DNA of 8,633 nucleotides, taken from the NCBI GenBank assembly GCA_030621995.1, contig JAUXGP010000062.1, positions 1 through 8,633 of the forward strand, read 5' to 3'. The notes below the pieces were generated by a model, which worked only from the letters and a program-made list of their open reading frames with translations, did not search any database and was not told where the DNA came from. The DNA is from Psychrilyobacter sp. (GTDB lineage: Bacteria > Fusobacteriota > Fusobacteriia > Fusobacteriales > Fusobacteriaceae). Made by a program: the position numbers and the translations under genes. Of the stretch, positions 6,988 to 8,633 are shown in pieces. Numbering within the stretch: position 1 is the stretch's first letter; the number at the start of each line of letters is the position of its first letter.

Positions 6988-7755
6988 TTATACTAAGTTG
7001 CTTACCACATTGTAAAAGTTTAAGATCACCAGAGCTACTATGGCAGTATTAAATATTCTATGAATAGCTTCATGGCTCAATTTATGATTGAAATGAGCTC
7101 CTACCAGCCCTCCTATAATCCCACCGGGAACCATCACATAGAGCATAGAGAGATCATGTCCGCCAAACCCGGCTCCTATAAAAATCAAAATCAATTTTGC
7201 AAACTGGGACAATAAAATTATTAATATTGAAGTTACAGCAGCTTTTTTAATATCCATATTTAGGAGCAAAACCAGTACCATTACATTTATCGGCCCCCCT
7301 CCTATCCCCAGAAAAGATGCTATAGCTCCCAGTACCAAGCCAATAAAAAATAATATTATCAAATTATGCAGATGATATTTGGGTAGTTTCCCCTTGAATA
7401 AAACCAATATCAACAGCCCTGCCAAAATCATCCCCTGAATTGCCGTGGCAAGACCTTCGTTGTTTAAAGTTTTTAAGAAAATTCCAAATATTGAATTTCC
7501 AATTCCCCCGCCCAAGATTGATCCTGCTGTTATTATTAACATATTTTTTTCTACTTTGAATCCTTTTTTCATTTGTTTCCCTGTAGACACAACAGCCATG
7601 GAAAATACCGTAAAGGAGGAGAGAATTCCAATTGTAGTCAGATCATAGGTTCCTATGGCATCTAAAACCGGCTTTATAACCACTCCCCCGCCTAATCCAA
7701 CCAACGATCCAAAAATTGTTGCCAGTAGTCCAATACTAAAGTATAATATCATCAT
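6988..7755 (-). CDS. TSUP family membrane permease (TauE/SafE/YfcA-like)
   Basis: An integral membrane protein of the TSUP family (PF01925), whose members move sulfite, organosulfonates, sulfoacetate or related anions across the inner membrane. The 255 residues contain about eight hydrophobic helices. The diagnostic internal duplication is visible: GSLVGLGGGVVIKPVL (16-31) in the first half and ASFLGIGGGPINVMVL (146-161) in the second. The length fits the family. Two ATGs are adjacent (7755 and 7752); AAGGTGG (7762-7768) is suitably spaced for either. It has its own strong promoter (7789-7817), ends in a bidirectional terminator and appears monocistronic. No sulfur, taurine or sulfonate gene lies nearby, so the substrate cannot be given from context. 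Confidence 0.88.
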   Translation of the reverse strand: MMILYFSIGLLATIFGSLVGLGGGVVIKPVLDAIGTYDLTTIGILSSFTVFSMAVVSTGKQMKKGFKVEKNMLIITAGSILGGGIGNSIFGIFLKTLNNEGLATAIQGMILAGLLILVLFKGKLPKYHLHNLIILFFIGLVLGAIASFLGIGGGPINVMVLVLLLNMDIKKAAVTSILIILLSQFAKLILIFIGAGFGGHDLSMLYVMVPGGIIGGLVGAHFNHKLSHEAIHRIFNTAIVALVILNFYNVVSNLV

Positions 7756-7788
7756 CTTTTTCCACCTTCATAAAATTAATATATATTT

Positions 7789-7817
7789 ATGATAGAGTAA
7801 TCTTTTGTTTCTGTCAA
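7789..7817 (-). promoter_or_regulatory. Strong sigma-70 promoter of the TSUP permease gene
   Basis: On the minus strand a perfect TTGACA (7812-7817), a 17-base spacer and TATCAT (7789-7794, 5 of 6 consensus). The start point should be near 7782, about 27 bases before the ATG. The -35 box is inside one arm of the inverted repeat at 7811-7851. Confidence 0.75.
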
Positions 7818-7851
7818 CCCGTACTCCCAATAATAAAGAGTGAGTTGACAG
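7811..7851. promoter_or_regulatory. Inverted repeat over divergent -35 boxes, possible operator
   Basis: CTGTCAAC (7811-7818) and GTTGACAG (7844-7851) are perfect 8-base inverted repeats, with centres 33 bases apart (close to three DNA turns). A further ACTC (7823-7826) / GAGT (7838-7841) pair is nested inside. Each outer arm contains a TTGACA box, one per strand, pointing away from the other. This suits a dimeric or looping regulator that covers both divergent promoters, but it could also partly reflect two consensus -35 boxes facing apart. Confidence 0.4.
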
Positions 7852-7874
7852 ATCTCCAAACAGGATTTTTTCAT
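7845..7874 (+). promoter_or_regulatory. Weak promoter candidate for the two-helix membrane protein gene
   Basis: A perfect TTGACA (7845-7850) is followed after 18 bases by TTTCAT (7869-7874), only 4 of 6 matches to the -10 consensus. Transcription would start near 7881, about 43 bases before the ATG at 7924. A good -35 with a poor -10 suggests weak or activator-dependent expression. Confidence 0.35.
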
Positions 7875-7923
7875 TTTGTTTTGTAGATAGATAGTAACAA
7901 GATCATTAGATGAGGTGGTTAAA

Positions 7924-8517
7924 ATGATTTTTAATAATTTAAAAAATAAAATAAAATTAGATGAACTTTTTAGATTTGATAAAAAAACCAATTCTTATAT
8001 AATAGATATTTCCATCGATCACTATGGAGCTCTTTATAGTTCTCTAGATTTTTCACCGTTTAAAAACAGGGATCTGGATGATGAATTGATTATTTATTTA
8101 GAAGATTCCATAGAGGATATTCCCTTTAAGTACAATCTTTTAGTGAATATAAATATGCCTCAAAATATCTATGATGAAATTAAAGAAGCTAGAGGAATAA
8201 AGGAGATAAAACACTATTTTCTATACCTGCATAGGAAAAAAAAAAGAGAGATCTATGAATTTTACAAATCAGCTGTTGGCAGTTTTATTTTAGGTGTCTT
8301 ATTTATTTTTATAGTTTCTATTATAAAAAAAAATCTCCCTGTCACTCAGGTGATGTGGGAGATCATAATAGAGGGATTTTATGTAGGAGGCTGGGTATTT
8401 CTCTGGGAATTTTTTTCACTAATTTTTTTAGATTCCAATAAGGAGAAAAGAAAATTGAAACAATATAAAAGAGTTCTCGATTCTCAGATCAGCTACACCT
8501 ATCATAATAAAAAATAA
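7924..8517 (+). CDS. Uncharacterised membrane protein with two C-terminal helices
   Basis: I do not recognise a named family. I start it at ATG 7924 (197 residues) because GAGGTGG lies about 5 bases upstream; the in-frame GTG at 7915 would fall inside that ribosome site. Residues 1-110 are soluble, with alternating charged and beta-like segments (YIIDISIDHYGALYSSLDF at 25-43, an acidic patch DLDDELIIYLEDSIEDI at 50-66). A basic HRKKKREIYEFYKS (103-116) leads into two membrane helices, about 117-134 and 147-169 (the second with EGFYVGGWVFLWEFFSLIFL). The last 27 residues are highly charged (SNKEKRKLKQYKRVLDSQIS). Both termini are predicted cytoplasmic by the positive-inside rule. It has runs of ten A (8236-8245) and nine A (8325-8333). 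It diverges from the TSUP gene, shares its control region and ends 33 bases before a terminator; no functional partner is evident. Confidence 0.85.
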   Translation: MIFNNLKNKIKLDELFRFDKKTNSYIIDISIDHYGALYSSLDFSPFKNRDLDDELIIYLEDSIEDIPFKYNLLVNINMPQNIYDEIKEARGIKEIKHYFLYLHRKKKREIYEFYKSAVGSFILGVLFIFIVSIIKKNLPVTQVMWEIIIEGFYVGGWVFLWEFFSLIFLDSNKEKRKLKQYKRVLDSQISYTYHNKK

Positions 8518-8550
8518 AAATATTAGAAAAAATTAGATAGGATGTCAACT

Positions 8551-8580
8551 AAAAAAGAGATAGCTATTGCTATCTCTTTT
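8551..8580. terminator. Perfect 12-bp terminator hairpin between convergent genes
   Basis: AAAAGAGATAGC (8553-8564) and GCTATCTCTTTT (8569-8580) are perfectly complementary around a TATT loop. Read on the minus strand the stem is followed by two more T, giving six in a row, so it best serves the gene entering from the right edge. On the plus strand four T close the stem and A follows, which still allows it to end the membrane protein transcript. Confidence 0.85.
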
Positions 8581-8588
8581 AAAATATA

Positions 8589-8633
8589 TTACTTAGTTCC
8601 TTTTTTATAAGCACCTTCAGAACCGAATACGTC
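8589..8633 (-). CDS. C-terminal end of an unidentified protein (cut by window edge)
   Basis: An open frame enters from the right edge and ends DVFGSEGAYKKGTK with a TAA at 8589-8591, eight bases before the hairpin at 8569-8580 (in the minus direction). Stop-then-terminator is the expected end of a real gene. A second frame also stays open but stops inside the hairpin (8579) and looks less protein-like. Fourteen residues are too few to name a family. Confidence 0.45.
   Translation of the reverse strand, partial: DVFGSEGAYKKGTK

Noticed and set aside
7445..7648. 67-codon plus-strand ORF inside the TSUP gene
   Set aside because: Antisense to membrane helices of a well-supported gene; no ribosome site.
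7776..7991. 71-codon minus-strand ORF upstream of the TSUP gene, including a 32-codon in-frame version
   Set aside because: It spans the divergent promoter region and the start of the plus-strand membrane protein. Neither ATG has a ribosome site, and the permease promoter lies inside it.
8542..8610. 22-codon plus-strand ORF starting MSTKKEIAIA
   Set aside because: It is made mostly of the terminator hairpin sequence and overlaps the end of the minus-strand gene; only a weak ribosome site.

Overview
The window is strongly AT-rich, with short intergenic gaps, strong GGAGG-type ribosome binding sites and A/T-ending codons. A glgB-glgC-glgD-glgA glycogen cluster beside a type III glutamine synthetase suggests an anaerobic, low-GC bacterium. 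I favour a fusobacterium (Ilyobacter/Propionigenium/Psychrilyobacter-like), with an AT-rich Firmicute as the alternative. No rRNA, tRNA, mobile element or CRISPR array is visible, so taxonomy is inferred from gene content alone.

Layout. (1) Positions 1-4533, minus strand: a glycogen biosynthesis operon read glgB, glgC, glgD, glgA, with glgA running off the left edge after 59 codons. GlgC/GlgD make ADP-glucose, GlgA polymerises it and GlgB adds alpha-1,6 branches. GlgD is a catalytically degenerate paralogue of GlgC. (2) Positions 4534-4836: a compact divergent control region. The glgB promoter (minus) and a second promoter (plus) lie with -35 boxes 7 bp apart. The plus promoter drives a leader of about 190 nt with a 34-codon ORF and a strong intrinsic terminator, placed directly before (3) a 703-residue type III glutamine synthetase at 4837-6948. 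No promoter fits between that terminator and the synthetase, so the layout looks like transcription attenuation coupled to leader translation. (4) A bidirectional terminator separates the synthetase from a convergent TSUP-family membrane permease (6988-7755, minus). (5) The permease diverges from an unrecognised two-helix membrane protein (7924-8517, plus). Their shared promoter region holds an 8-bp inverted repeat covering both TTGACA boxes. (6) The right edge has a 12-bp perfect terminator hairpin and the last codons of a minus-strand gene.

How it fits together: carbon storage (glycogen) and ammonia assimilation (glutamine synthetase) start from back-to-back promoters whose polymerase footprints should overlap, a simple way to link the two. 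The observation most worth following is the 34-codon ORF plus terminator leader of the glutamine synthetase gene. It contains no glutamine codon and does not match the regulatory RNA classes I know for this enzyme.
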